From positions 57,743,239 to 57,807,238 of the forward strand of contig OV884012.1 in NCBI GenBank assembly GCA_930367205.1: a stretch of DNA of 64,000 nucleotides. The letters are read 5' to 3'. This DNA comes from Acanthosoma haemorrhoidale. Its lineage: Eukaryota > Arthropoda > Insecta > Hemiptera > Acanthosomatidae. The stretch's first letter is position 1; each line of letters starts with the position of its first letter. This document shows, piece by piece, positions 1 through 12,204 of the stretch. The notes below the pieces were generated by a model, which saw only the letters and a list, made by a program, of their open reading frames with translations, made no database searches and was not told the origin of the DNA. A program made the translations under genes and the position numbers.

Positions 1-3000
1 TTCGAAGCTATTAGGTCGACACATTTTTTCGAAGCTGAAGAAAGAAACGGAACAAGACAAAAAAAAACGTTCTCGGGGAAGGGGAGGTGTGAGAAAAATT
101 TAGAACTCCTTTTCAAACTGATATTTTACTTTTAAACAAAACCTTAGTTCGGGGTCTCCAACCATTTTCTGTCTAACAGAACATTCAGGAAAATCGGTCG
201 AGCGGCAGGCATCATTTATTTTTTCAACATAAAACTATGATTGGACATAACTAATAATACGCGTTATATATAAAACAAAAATATTTAATTCCAAAAATTA
301 AAACATATTGTTTATGTACATAACAAATAATTATTTACTAATGCAGACATGGAATAAAAAAAAATATGAATTTCATAGTCAATATAATTGCCACTGCAAT
401 TCATTCGCTATTGAATCTTAATGAGGAGAGTATGATGATATTCCCTGCACACAAGCATAATGCTCGTCGAGATCTGTACTTTGATTTTATAATACTCATT
501 GCTGAAAAAATTAATTCATAGAATTATGTGGGACCAAACAATGAATTTACCTTGTCTGATAATTTTTTTTAAAATGAAAAATCTGTTTTGTCCATTTTAA
601 GCTTATTTTACATATGGACACATATAATTTTAACATTTTCATTACATTAAGTGAAGCCGTTTGGCTCGCACTATCAAAACATGTTTGTTTTCTTGTTTAA
701 GATTGATAGAAGAAATATTCTTAACAAAACCATAATGTAAATAGATAATTAGTTTGAAACAGTTATTCGTATATGTCTCTAATTTAAACTAATTACTAAA
801 AAAATCTTGAGCTAATTACTTAATAATTTAGTAGTCAAACAGTTTATTTTTTACTGCCAACATACACTAGTACATTCTCACGGACCTTATTAAATCATTG
901 TAAAAAAATTGTATTGTAAGTTATTGACCAAATATATTTCATTTTAATTAATATATCATTGATAACCCGTTGGTTTTTACGTTGATATTCTTACTAGCAG
1001 CTGTAGTTTTGATCAGGAATTACATAGTTGACCTCTCCGATTCAGAACTTTGTCAATCGCGAAGCTGGTGCTGAGTCTAATTATTTCTTTTGTTTTGTTT
1101 TATTTGTATTTTTTTTTTGCATCGAATGAAAATGTCTATCATAAATAAAACATCATGTTTCATAGCTTTCATATCTTAGAGTTACTATTAGTTAAAATTC
1201 ATGTTATATGACAGTACATTCTAACGAATATCACAATAGTTTTAAGGATATAATAATTCCAATTAATTTAACCGGAAATTATAGATGGAATACCTTTGGG
1301 AGTTTTCTTTATCGTCTTTTGTGATATGCTAACCCTGGAAAAACAAATGAAGACTTTAATATTTAAATATATCTAGAAATTGAGAGTTAAAGAATTGGGT
1401 CTGATTTTTTTTCAAACTTTCTGTATAGGTAATAAATCATCAAAACATAATCAGTATATCTCGATCTCTTTTGGATTATATTATCCAAATTCAAGATATA
1501 TTTAATATATTTGTGACAAGTAGCGCAGAACTGGTGAAAGGCTGTCACTTCTCTTGTCACTTTAATTAATGTAGTTCGAGTTTGGGTTTTTAATCATTCG
1601 AGTTCATTTCAGGGCTAGAGATTTGCTATTGCCTGACCAGGCTTTAGGCAAGCTTGAGGTTGACTACTTTCCTTGGTACGTTCAGGCCAATGGTCTTCTG
1701 TAGATAGGCCACACTTTGATATAAATAATGGAGAGACATTGTACAAACCACGTACACATTGCACAAAAAGTGTACAAGTTACTCCGGAATAGCAACCATC
1801 GTTCTGACTTGAGAAGAATACAGCCAATATAATATTATATGTAAGTCATTCTTCCTCTGCAGGTTTAAGAGCTATTAATCCACTAGTAATGATTATTAAT
1901 TAAAACTAACAGTCCTCTAGCCTATAAGCCTTTTATCTGTTGCTAACAGCTATAATGACCACAGTTTCAGAGAACACTTATGATTAGATGTATGTTACAA
2001 TTTGATAATTACATAACGGAGAAATGGTCGATCAGACGAAATCATTTCTTGAAAAGAAGCTAATAGAACGATCATCACACAAGCGAAATGTTTTTAATCA
2101 AGGCCAATGATGTTGGTCTTTCATTAACATATAAATTGGCCGTAAAAGGTCTGTCCCTGCTGAAGAATTAATGTTTTCTTTTGATGGGGTTTTTAATAGC
2201 CTTTCATCACGAAAACAGCTATCTCAAAATTTATATTAAAGGTAGACCATGAAACCATGCACCATGGAATTGTGGGATCCTTGATACTGAATACTTGTTG
2301 ATTAGTATCTACAACATTTAAATTTTATTTATTCAGCCGATCTAATCCTACCCAAGAAACGACCTAATTACCACCTAATCACCAACTTGTTTGCAACATT
2401 TACCGTAAGGTCTCAATGTTTTGTCGGCAATATTTTTGTGAATAGTGAATTTAGTGCATGTATTTGAAATCTCAAAAAACCTATGTTAATTGTTGATCTT
2501 GCTTTTTTTTTTTTGTATTCTTGACATTTCGTATGTTAAATTAATGGATTATTATTACTTTTGTCGTCAAAAAGCCTTTAAACAGTCGGTAGCTACTTAT
2601 AATTATTCAAAATTAAAGAACGAAATATATGCTCATGCTTTTTTCTCTAAACAGGCCTACCTACATTTAATATTTCCTTTCTCAAACAAATAGGCAATTG
2701 CATATAGTGCTAAATAATGAAAGAGTGTATATTTTTACAATAACTATATAGGTCACTATTATGCAGTAGAACATGTTTACCCAAGATATTCTCATATGTT
2801 CAGTTCTTAATGTGTCAATCTAGTAATATATATGTAAATTAATATTTAGCAGTAAATTCTGAATGCTGCATTTGTCACCATTTTTTGTTTTATTTTCTTG
2901 GTATTGTTTTTTGTTTTTTTTATTTCAGTTTATATTTTTAATTCCTGAAGAACATGTATCTTTTATTTGTAACTAAAAATTTTTTATGTAATATTTTTTT

Positions 3001-3470
3001 GTGTACATATTTTATTTGTCTGCCCATTTTAAATATTAGCTTAGGGATATACACTGTCAAACATTCCGCTTCTGGTTAATAATTATTTTTTTCACCATAC
3101 CCCTTTAAATTTACAGATAGTTATATATAATTATAGATCCTCAGGCTAGTTTATTTACAAATTATTTTTGTATTTCCTATAGCATCGTTATAAATACAGG
3201 TTTTGTTTTTTTATAAAAATTATATAACGCATAATAGCAAAAAACTCTCTGGTTAATAAAGATATTATTATCATTAGTATACTACGACCAAATAATTATT
3301 GAGAAAGAACATTATTTTTAGAAAACATAAAAATAGATAACGGAAATTTGACTTTGAAGAACTAAATTCGCCAAATTAAATGTAGTATGAATGTTTTTGT
3401 CCTTATTCACTACAATTCCAATTTCTTCAGGAAAGTTCAAGCATACGTTGGCCGTCAGTAATGAATGATC
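1..3470. other. AT-rich intergenic DNA, no gene seen
   Basis: The sequence is AT-rich throughout, with many short A and T runs. Open frames are short (70 codons or fewer) and match no family I recognise. I see no repeat copy, RNA gene or composition island here. Confidence 0.6.
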
Positions 3471-3473
3471 TGG

Positions 3474-3501
3474 GATCGGGGGGGGGGAGGGGGGGGGGGC
3501 T
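3474..3501 (+). repeat. Poly-G tract (possible G-quadruplex)
   Basis: Two long G runs are separated by a single A in otherwise AT-rich DNA. The run lengths fit intramolecular G-quadruplex formation on the plus strand. Such homopolymers are also prone to sequencing error, so the exact length is uncertain. Confidence 0.7.
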
Positions 3502-3649
3502 ATTTCTTGGATTGGAATTAGAACTAGAAAAATTTGTTGAACCTGATGGTAATTTATTATGTAATCAATGAATAGACAAAATAACATCTATTCCCCTTGG
3601 CTAATGTAATGACAAGAAACCAATTTATATGTTTATGAGTTTCATGATT

Positions 3650-4150
3650 CATGGAAAGAGGCCTAAAAGTTACATTAGCCATCCCGTGAGCAGTTCTCAT
3701 CCGTGACTCCTGTTGTGCAAGAATAGACTGAGTACGGGTCTGGAAGCAGAGACGTTATGCTGCCCAAAGTGCCCTGCCCATTCCCGCCCAACTACCCAAT
3801 GACCACTCACTGACGTATTATTATTTCTTCACAGGAGGCCCAGCTTCTCGTTGAAGGGATGATAGCTAACATCCTAACCTGCAGACCTGCCAGATTAACT
3901 TGGGAATTATGGTTATCAAGATGGGGCTGATACTTTGTGATGACCGTGTGCAGATGGACCCCGGTGTTAGCTGGTTTATTCTCATTATTGTGGGTTTTAT
4001 TCACGCCCCTATTCTTATTGTGCCTCTATTGTTTGTTAAGAAAAATCGTTTATCGGTATGTGTTGACTATACGCTTTGTACAATATTTGAAAAAAAAAAA
4101 CACAAATAAAGAGAAAGGCTTTGCGATATCACAAGTTTGATTCCAATTTT
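3650..4150. other. Unassigned mixed-composition segment
   Basis: This segment has a less AT-rich composition than its surroundings. A splice-acceptor-like pyrimidine tract ending in CACAG lies near 3835, but no convincing coding frame follows: the plus and minus frames here are all under 75 codons. It could be an old repeat or a regulatory stretch. Confidence 0.25.
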
Positions 4151-4189
4151 ATTTATGACCCTTCATTGATTTTATTTGGCCATCATTAG

Positions 4190-4908
4190 TTCATAGTGTA
4201 TCGGTGACACCCCTGAGGGTCTCGAGACTCGGTCAAAGCTGGTAATGAATTGTTTCCTTAGAACTATACGTGGCATTTCGCTTTTCGCAGCACTACTCCG
4301 AATTGGGATGGATGTACCCTTCTACCCGTCGCAAATACTTCCTTTGATCCCTTATCTTCAAGACTACCCTGAATTATTTAATTCAAATCGGTGATGAAAT
4401 CCTAAAACACTAGATCCCTCCCTTCTGATCTGTATTTCCATTCTTCCAAATCTTCCTTTGACCGTTCTTTTCTTAACCATGTCGCAAACCTTTGGAACTG
4501 AATTCACACCGATATTTAACAAACATCAACCATCCCCGTCTTTATTTTCATTTTACCAGTTCCTCATCTCCTTCAAATTGAACAATTCATAATTCTTCAT
4601 TATTTATTTTGTATGATCTTATTCGTTAGTTATTTTAATATATTCCACCAACCTTTCGCACTCTTTTTCCCTTGGCATATTTTGTTTTTTCACTTCTAAC
4701 TATATATCATATATTTTGTTCCTTGTTCATTTCAGTCATCACGTAAATGCACGTAAGTATAAAATTGGCCTTTTTAATTTTTAAGTTTTTTTATATCAGT
4801 TTAATGATATTTTTGTCAGGGAATTCCTATTTGGTTCCTTATTTTATTACTGGGAGACAATCTCCCAGAATGAATTTGTTTTCCTTTCATTAAACGAAAC
4901 AACAATGT
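4190..4908 (+). mobile_element. Degenerate LINE 3' end (CR1/L2-like)
   Basis: A frame at 4460-4501 reads DRSFLNHVANLWN then stop. This resembles the C-terminal 'RSF..R...LWN.LP' signature of CR1/L2/RTE-type LINE ORF2 proteins. Upstream sequence is broken into several frames. Downstream is a 3'UTR-like stretch with a small perfect hairpin at 4851-4868 (stem TGGGAGA / TCTCCCA). No target-site duplication was found. A younger LINE is inserted in or directly after its tail at 4919. The clade assignment is tentative, since only the last few residues are legible. Confidence 0.5.
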
Positions 4909-4918
4909 AAGTAAAATA

Positions 4919-5356
4919 TTTAGCCCTGAAATTTGGACCGCCGAAGCCTGGAGGATGATCGACGTCATTGAACCCGATGACTGAACGAACTACACCCAGC
5001 CGAGATATCGAGGCCGATCTCCCGGCCGACTCAACCGAAGCTACAAGACCCCATCTACCTGTTTAAGCAGGGTAGACCTTCCGGCCGAGTGGCCGACTTA
5101 TTTCAGCCCCCTGCCGGGGCGGGCCAGGCTTGACCTGGCCGACTACAAACCATTGCCTAGGTACCCCTAGGCTCCACCCTCGGTAGACTCTCACTACCTT
5201 CCCGAATCCACCCGCCTCCTTCAGGCATCCCACACCCTATATCCTTCTCATACACCCTTCAAATGGGGGACTCCCCTTAGTGAAAGGCACTCATTAGCCC
5301 AAAATAATTTTCCTTTATTTTTCCCACATCCTATTTTATAAGTTTGAGAGCTAAGG

Positions 5357-5394
<38 letters not shown>
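4919..5394 (+). mobile_element. 5'-truncated Jockey-like LINE J2, copy 1, with A38 tail
   Basis: A 476-bp insertion, relatively GC-rich against its flanks, ends in 38 consecutive A residues (5357-5394). The flanking GTAAAATA occurs at 4911-4918 and again at 5395-5402, fitting a target-site duplication. The last part of its 3' UTR (CTTTATTTTTCCC, then GAGAGCTAAG before the A-run) matches the 3' end of the element at 62.5-63.2 kb, which carries Jockey RT sequence. Only the 3' end is present, and no intact frame remains. The pure A tail suggests a fairly recent insertion. Confidence 0.8.
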
Positions 5395-5399
<5 letters not shown>

Positions 5400-5402
5400 A
5401 TA

Positions 5403-7570
5403 ACACCGCATAAAAAAAGGAAATACCTGATTGAGTTTACGGACACGATGCTAATGGCAGTTTTAATGACTTCTTGTATTTATAGATTAGAACCAAACAT
5501 TACATATTGTTTTTCAAGGCAACGAGATTTTAAATTGCATAACCTATTTTAAAGGTATAGACAAATATGTTTTTTTCATGCTTCTGCTGCTGAAAATATA
5601 ACCACGGCGAAAAATGACAAGTATCGTTCATTTACATGATATCAAAGTCATTTTTTAATAACGATGAATAATTAATACATACTCATGTTTTTTGGAGATG
5701 GTTGTAATTCTCTTTTCTTTATAATATATTAAGGGAACTTTATGTAACATTTCATAGTTCTAGTGGGACTCACAAAGGGCAGGCAGGCAGGCTGGTACGA
5801 TGAAAATACAAGTATCTGATTTTGAAACAAATCAACACAACTCTAAAATTGAGTACTTTCTTCAATAAACGAAGCTATTGTAAACAAAAACAAAAAATAG
5901 GTGGATTGCATACCCTGATGACTAGTTTCATCTTTCTTGATGACCCACCACTGTTCCCTAATATGCCATGCTAGGAAGTGAACCCTTCATGGCGTTACAA
6001 TTGAATAAACGTAGTTTAATATCTATAATAACTAAGATAGCATTCTAAAAAGCAAACAATCCAAAAAGGGACCCCTATATTTTAATATTTACTCTTTTTC
6101 ACAAACTATTTTCTCACAAAAACTTTTGAATCTCTCTTAATAAATTATACTACCTTTTTTTAAGAACTTCTGATAGAAACAACACTTGTATTATCATCGC
6201 AAAAGAAAACAAGAATTATTTAATTGCGTGCTTTTTCTATCTTCGGAAAGTTACTAATTCTGTTACTAATTAGAAGAAGAATGGAATAATTAAATAGGAA
6301 CTTAAAGTTAATATTATTCATAGCCCTAAACATGCCGGAACATGTGACATATTGACTAGTTCTGTATCATATGATAAAAGATTTTCGGAGAGACTCAAAA
6401 GCATTTTTGACTCAGTTGGCTGTAAACATTGGATTCTTAGCGAAACATGTCTAGACTCCCAGGAGAGTAATTGTGGACTTGGTGTGACTTCATCTGGCCC
6501 AAGACACGTTAAAATCGTGTGCTAGTCTGGAAATCGTGAAGCCATTGCTTTGGAACTCCTGTTCTGGAGCACTGGACTGTCTCATACTCCAGAAAGAAAT
6601 GAAACTAGTCATGACTATTTTAGGGGGTTATTGGCATCGATGAAAGCTCTCTCAATGAACAATTAAACATTTTTCTCATAACAAAAATCGAGTTAAGTAA
6701 ACAACTTGCAATTTTTCTTCCCGTAAGTTTGTTTCTCTATTTTACTAGAACTTTTGGCAGCTATTCTACAAGTACAATGCGCAAAATCGCTTGTTAAACA
6801 TAAATAACAACTTTTGAAAAGTCAAAATTGCACGTTATTTACTTAATCTTAACAACCATCAAATATCCATTTCACATTTATCTAATGAAAACTTCGCATC
6901 AGAAAAATATTGGTTTAAGGATTTTTTTTTTTAATTATTAAAAAGTAGAAAATATAACTTTTAAAGCACCCGAAAACTAATTGATCCAAGGATCAGTTGT
7001 TTCATCATTTTTTCCACCGTAGTAGCGATGATATTTTCTACAGCAACCACCAAATCTGCAATTATGAATTATAAACTCAGTGGCGTTTTCAGAAATATAT
7101 CTAAGATAAATTAATGATGTAGAAATAGAAAGACAAAATATGGAGAAATGGCAGGAAGTGTTCGCGTCAGTTTCTTTAAAACTAATTTAAACACTGTGAA
7201 CTTATTTGTTGAATCCATTTCTTTAGGTAGTGACGTATTTTTCATCTTTCAATTGTTGCTTAGTTAGTATCTTATTTACAAGCTGCCTTGAAATATGATA
7301 TTTTAGATATGAATAGGATGATCCGTTAATAGGACTTAGTAAATGGTTTTAAATTAACTGAATCCGCGAACGGGAATCCTATTACAAAAATAAAACAGGT
7401 CGGGTCAAAAAGGCAATTACCGGATTATTCAAAGCCATGTTTAAATATGCCACCTGCTCTTTTCATTTTTCGAATCCTGATTATAGAAACGTCCTCTCTC
7501 TAATTTAGATTTAGTCTTGACCGAATCATTAGAGAACGACGTTTCCCCTTTCCAAACAGCATTTCTCATT
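5403..7570. other. AT-rich intergenic DNA, no gene seen
   Basis: No open frame of note and no recognised repeat. A mildly less AT-rich part near 6400-6620 has no clear feature. Confidence 0.5.
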
Positions 7571-7579
7571 TCTCACAAT

Positions 7580-7790
7580 ACGGTCATTATGCGACGTCAT
7601 TTACTCATGCCATGATTAATAGGGCTGGTCCTTTTCCTGGTTGGGGCGGTTTCTGCACAGATTGCTTCGGCCTTATTCGGTGGAACCTGCTGCTCCTTCA
7701 TCAAGTAAGCCTCAAGATGCTCGTCTCTCGCCAATCGTGACGGGCACTGATAAGATTCGCTCAAGGTAGATTCGTTTTCTCATTCCATTT
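7580..7790. promoter_or_regulatory. Candidate regulatory island next to (TC)n tract
   Basis: A roughly 200-bp stretch of balanced composition in AT-rich flanks. It includes a GCGACGTCAT word similar to a CRE/bZIP site and lies about 50 bp from a long TC tract. GAGA-type repeats often accompany insect regulatory DNA. The function is inferred only from composition and words. Confidence 0.25.
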
Positions 7791-7834
7791 AAAGGCAGCA
7801 AAGATATTTGCAGCCACATTTTGAAATAACTTTG

Positions 7835-7836
<2 letters not shown>

Positions 7837-7911
<75 letters not shown>
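7837..7911. repeat. (TC)n microsatellite, about 75 bp
   Basis: Uninterrupted alternating T and C over about 75 bases, reading (GA)n on the minus strand. It could bind GAGA-factor-like proteins or be a neutral microsatellite. Confidence 0.95.
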
Positions 7912-7914
<3 letters not shown>

Positions 7915-7920
7915 TCCTCT

Positions 7921-8300
7921 CCTACTCTCATTAGAAGAAGATATCCTAAACGTTCCTGACATCAAACTCCTCCATTAATGAATAATCATATCTGGCCCAC
8001 AAAAAGAACTATGTATATTACATTATAAAGAAAAATGACAAAGTTAAAGAAAGTGTAAATTTCTGCAAGAGAAAATAGTAATAATGATAATAATAAGATG
8101 AAAGAATAAATTGTTTAACTGTATTCATTAATCAATGTCATATATAGATCTACATATAAAAAGAATATGAAGAAGTCAGTAAAATACATTACAACATTAA
8201 ATGAAAACCTTTAAATTAATACATACAAAATAAAATACAAGCTAAATATGCAATAGAAAAGAACAAGGCAGGTGACAGCCTAACATTTGGACATATAAGC
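7921..8300. other. AT-rich spacer before gypsy element
   Basis: Nothing recognisable, A-rich on the plus strand. Confidence 0.5.
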
Positions 8301-8612
8301 TATAAGACAATTAATGAAGGTGGGGCGAATAAACTGAAATCAGTTTCTCTGTAAACAAAGTTAGCAATTTTATTCACTATATATTGTATTATAACAATTA
8401 TTCATATTGGTTTATTGCAGACAATCTTACCTGTAAACAAAGAAACGACAATTACAGTTTATACCTATTACTTCGATATTCACACTATATTTACAAGTTT
8501 TGTTACTTAACATAACCTTCTCTATCTGATAGCTCCTCCATATGGCAGGGGCCAGTAAAAGCAGCGCGGCAAATTCAAATATTCAAATTAAAGAGAGAAT
8601 ACTTTCTTTACA
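8301..8612 (-). repeat. 3' LTR of the gypsy element
   Basis: It aligns along its whole length with 12205-12506, with scattered substitutions and small indels. Shared blocks include TCAGTTTCTCTGTAAACAAAG and the TTCAAATATTCAAATTAAAG stretch near the right end. On the minus strand it opens with TGTAAAGAAAG. Its last dinucleotide is TA where the 5' LTR has CA. The visible LTR-LTR divergence shows the insertion is not recent. Confidence 0.9.
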
Positions 8613-8624
8613 TCTCCCTTCTCT
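8613..8624 (-). other. Polypurine tract of gypsy element
   Basis: On the minus strand this reads AGAGAAGGGAGA, directly followed by the TG that opens the 3' LTR. Position and composition are as expected for the plus-strand DNA primer of an LTR retrotransposon. Confidence 0.8.
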
Positions 8625-8840
8625 AAGGGGAAAATTCTTTGAAAATTTTCAGTCTGGTAATATCGGAAGTAATTTTTTTATGTGAAAGAATCCAGTTTCT
8701 TGCTTTCCTCTTCCGGTTTTTATTTTATATATTGAATTTGATATCTTCTCTGTTATTTCAAAGGGACCAATTTTTAATTCATCTAATTTTTTCCTGTTTA
8801 ATTTGTTGCCATTCTCATTATATATACTGTATCTCCTGTG
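8625..8840 (-). pseudogene. Gypsy integrase C-terminal (GPF/Y-like) remnant
   Basis: A minus-strand frame contains KIGPFEI followed by a short basic stretch and ends with HIKKLLPI. This matches the small SH3-like GPY/F module that follows the integrase core in many Ty3/gypsy elements. It is in a different frame from the core upstream, so at least one indel separates them. It continues to within about 30 bp of the polypurine tract. Confidence 0.7.
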
Positions 8841-9461
8841 CTAAATTCCCAATGTTTTCTTGTTATATTCATGAGACTTTTTTGTCCTTTCTAAGGCTGA
8901 TTTACTGTCATTCGTCCAGTTTTCTTTATTGTTTCCTTTTTTTAATTCTTCAGGTAAAATGCTTGTATCTGTGCCATCTAATAAATACTTGGGTGGAAAA
9001 CCAGTTACTGTATGTTCTGTTTCATTATATTTATCCGTACATTCTTTAGCGACTGTTGTCCAGGCTCTTTTCTTCACTTTTTCGTTCATTTTACATCTGA
9101 TTTTATTGACTACAGTTTGATTTAGTCGCTCATTCAAACCATTGGAAAAGGGTGCATTAACTGCTGCAAATATCAATTGAACCTCCTCTTCCCTTAGGAA
9201 ATCTTTGAATTCTCTTGAGTTGATTCCTGGGTATTGATCTGTAAGTATTATTCCTATTTTGTCTGTTTCCAGCACATTATTCACTAACTTGATGAAGTCA
9301 GTGGCACTCTGAGTTTGTGATGTTAAAATGAATGCATATCTTTTGAAGTGGTCAATAGGCAGGTGGAGGAATCTTTTTGTTGATCGTTGTCCTCCAAAAC
9401 CTCCAATAGTGTCAATTGACATTATTTCGAATGATTTTGTCGCAGGCCCTTTTTGTGACAT
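8841..9461 (-). pseudogene. Gypsy integrase core (DD35E)
   Basis: A 206-residue open frame covers the retroviral-type integrase catalytic core. The three acidic residues are visible: D17 in SIDTIGG, D75 in LTDQYPG and E111 in GLNERLNQT, giving a D-x35-E spacing. Enzymes of this type insert element DNA into the host chromosome. The first methionine is not a true start, because the frame is a piece of a longer pol polyprotein. The frame ends soon after SHEYNKK, and the C-terminal module continues in another frame. Confidence 0.9.
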
Positions 9462-9640
9462 TAGCCCATATTTTTCTTGCCCACTGGATTTGTTTTAATT
9501 CATATTTCACAATTTGTACATACTTTTTTTATATTTGCAGTTATATTTTTTGGTGTATAATAAGGGCATACCTTATTCATCATTTGTTTGATTCCTATAT
9601 GGCACCATTCAGAATGTATTTCTTTAATTAATTCTAAACT
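9462..9640 (-). pseudogene. Integrase zinc-binding N-terminal remnant with stop
   Basis: On the minus strand, a frame between RNase H and the integrase core shows paired histidines (EIHSEWCHIG) and a later CTNC pair, the layout of the HHCC zinc-binding domain. An in-frame stop follows shortly after CTNC, cutting it from the catalytic core. Confidence 0.65.
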
Positions 9641-10477
9641 TCAGTTTTCAGATAAAATTATCTTTTCTTTATTTCTTACTTTTTTATAGAACACTCCATA
9701 TTTTTCTATTAATTTTGTTTTGGTGTTTTGTAATATTCTATTTTCCTCTTGATCTGTTTTAATTTCTTGTATTTTAATAAAATTAACTATTTTTAGCATT
9801 TCTTCTTTATTTTCAATTGGTTCTAATACCGGGTTTCTGCTCAAACTATCTGCTTCGATATTATCCTTTCCCGGAATGTATTTAATTTCAAAATTGTATT
9901 GTGACAAATAGTAAGTTAATTCACCAAGTTCTTCATCCGTTCTTGCTCTTATGTTTAAATTTTCTAATGGTTTGTGATCTGAAAATACAGTGAATTTTCT
10001 TCCAATTAACCAGTGTTGCCAATAATTTAATGCCTCTTTGATTGCCAAACACTCTAAATAAATTGCTTTTTTCCTTTTTTGTGCTTCGCTTAATTTTTTT
10101 GAAAAGTATGCTACTGGCTTTTCTTTTCCATTGTTTCGTACTTGTTTCAAAACTGCACCAATACCTTCTAGAGATGCATCTGTATAAATTCTTATTGGTA
10201 AATCATTATCAAATATTTCTAACACTGGTTGGGAACATAGCAATTTCTTTACTTCTGCAAAGGATTTTTCACACCCTTCCGTCCATAAGAATTTTTCAAT
10301 TTTCCTTAATAATTTATGCAGTGGATCTAGGAATATCGAGCTTTTTGGTATATACTCGTGATAAAAATTAATTTTTCCTAAAAATTGTCTGATGTTCTTT
10401 TGGGTTTTTGGAGTTGGAAAGTTTTGTATTGAAATTAAGTTGTCCTTTATTGGTCTTACTGTATTGTGTTGTATCAT
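9641..10477 (-). pseudogene. Gypsy RT thumb/connection and RNase H
   Basis: A 278-residue open frame. Residues about 1-60 match the end of RT (for example FLGKINFYHEYIP). RNase H follows with its catalytic acids visible: D100 in YTDAS, E142 in LECLA, D167 in FSDHKPL and D210 in ADSLSR. RNase H removes the RNA strand during reverse transcription. This is the best preserved part of pol, with all four acids present, but the upstream RT core is in other frames and has lost its active-site box. Confidence 0.9.
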
Positions 10478-11194
10478 GTGTCCAAGGTATTTTGCTGATT
10501 CTGCTGCGAATGTACATTGTTTAAATTTTAATCTGAAACCTTCATTTACTATTGCTTTTATTACTTTGTCTATATGTTCTGTGAATGATTTTGAAAAAAA
10601 TTAAGATGTAATTTTCTGAAAAGTCTTTTAAATTGTGCTTTCTTAAGATGCTAGATAAAATTCTTTGGAAAATAGCTGGTGATGTCTTTAAACTGTAGGG
10701 TAGGCATGTCCATTGGAAGTGCCCTTCTTGTGTGACAAATTCTGTTTTCTGTCTAACTTCAATGCGTAATGGAATTGACCAAAAAGTGGAATTTATATCT
10801 AGTGTGGTGAAGTATTTGCAGTTTCTTGTTTGTATTATTAAATCATCTATTAATGGGAATGGTTGAGCTTGTGGTATAACTAGTTTGTTCAGTTCACGAA
10901 AATCTAAACATAATCTTGACCGCTTGTTTTCATCTCTTTTGAATGATGAGTCATGGAGGCTGCAAACGGGCTATAAGACTCTTCAATTAAATCATTTTGT
11001 AATAATTTTGCCACCTGATCTTCTATTTCCTTCTTATCTGCTATAGTGCATCTATACGGCCTCTTTCTGCAGAATCTGTCCACCAGTAAGTCAATTCTAG
11101 CTTCGTAATCCTTAACCGTGCCCACATCATATTTGTTCCTGGCAAATAATGTACTGTACTTTTCTATCAGTTTTTCTATTTTTATATTTTTCAT
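10478..11194 (-). pseudogene. Gypsy reverse transcriptase core, frameshifted, YxDD lost
   Basis: The N-terminal part is open at 10904-11194 (for example RPYRCTIADKK, then LLQNDLIEESYSPFAAS). The frame then shifts and continues with SRLCLDFRELNK and TLDINSTFWSIP, which carries the first catalytic aspartate. Near 10603-10604 the sequence runs from NYI straight to LIF with no DD pair, and a further frameshift follows at once. RT cannot be active. Several indels are needed to follow it, so this is an old copy. Confidence 0.9.
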
Positions 11195-11399
11195 ATCATC
11201 TAAGTGATCTAATTTTATTTTGAACCCGTCTTATTCGATATGTTCATTAAAGTTCAATTTAACTTTTTTCTTTCTTTTTCTCAGTATTTCCTGTTTCATC
11301 TTCTTTTTTCTGTAATATTTGTAGATTGTAGATTCACTGGACCCTCACATTTTTTTGATTTTATGAAATAATCTAGTTGAATTGTCACATTTTCTTTAT
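11195..11399 (-). pseudogene. Gag-pol junction remnant of gypsy element
   Basis: A short coding-like stretch in the next frame after gag (IDKENVTIQLDYF) can be read, then stops accumulate. No CCHC zinc knuckle and no DTG/DSG protease motif is visible in the roughly 200 bp available, so these were probably deleted. Confidence 0.55.
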
Positions 11400-12185
11400 C
11401 TATCTTATTTCTAATGAACTCGGTAAACCTGCAGCTATAAGCATCACTAAAGTCTTTGAACTAATATTGTCATCCATATCTAACAATAATTTCTCTTTTT
11501 TCAATGCGTATTCCATCAGTAGACCTTCTTTATAATTATATGATATAGCATGCATTCCTGTACTCCATCCTTGGTCTGCAAAAGTTTCCAAAAATTTTTC
11601 TTTCCATTCAGACCATACAGAGTCCATTATTAATATTGTTAGGGTTGCCGAGTGTCAGTCTAAGTAGGATTTTTCCATAAACCACTTTAATATCTCAATC
11701 TTATTACTGTCTTCACTGATTCCACATCCTCTACATTCTTTCTCAAACATCTCTAGCCACTGTTTAGCATTTGAGTTTTTACATGTAAACTTCTCAACCA
11801 GGAACTTCTCTGCTATATCTTTTAAATTTAGTTCATTCTCTTTATTTTGTGTGGATTCAACTATCTTATCTTTATTCACTACTTGTTCTAAATATAAATC
11901 ATCAAACATCACATTACCTTCTTCATCAAAATATATTGTTTTCATTTTCTCAGTTAATGTAATCCACACTCTCTTCTCTTGACCTCTCTGAGTAAAACTG
12001 TTTCTCAATCTTTTATAAATAATTGTCTTAGACAATTCTTCATGATCACTCATAAAGCATTTTTCTTGGGGCAACACATATTCTTCGTTTTCCTCTGTTT
12101 TAATTGAGGTTATCGAGAGAGCATTTGTCTTCTTATACTTTGGTGATCCCACAAAGTTAAAGGTGAATTGCAATCTTTTCACCAT
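11400..12185 (-). pseudogene. Gypsy gag with one in-frame stop
   Basis: The frame starts at an ATG 19 bp inside the 5' LTR and runs 176 codons to a TGA at 11655-11657. It stays open in the same frame for another 85 codons to 11400. The sequence around the stop (NAKQWLEMFEKECRGCGI before it, WSEWKEKFLETFADQGW after it) resembles the capsid-like gag region of insect gypsy elements as I recall them. The TGA probably replaces a tryptophan codon. The product would be the structural protein that packages element RNA. Confidence 0.75.
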
Positions 12186-12204
12186 TATAATTCCTATTGT
12201 CGTT

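Noticed and set aside
3807..4140. Three overlapping 65-69 codon frames after a splice-acceptor-like tract
   Set aside because: No codon bias or known domain, and frames conflict on both strands.
8639..10604. Several plus-strand frames of 60-136 codons across the gypsy element
   Set aside because: They are antisense shadows of pol, phenylalanine/leucine-rich because the true strand is lysine/glutamate-rich.
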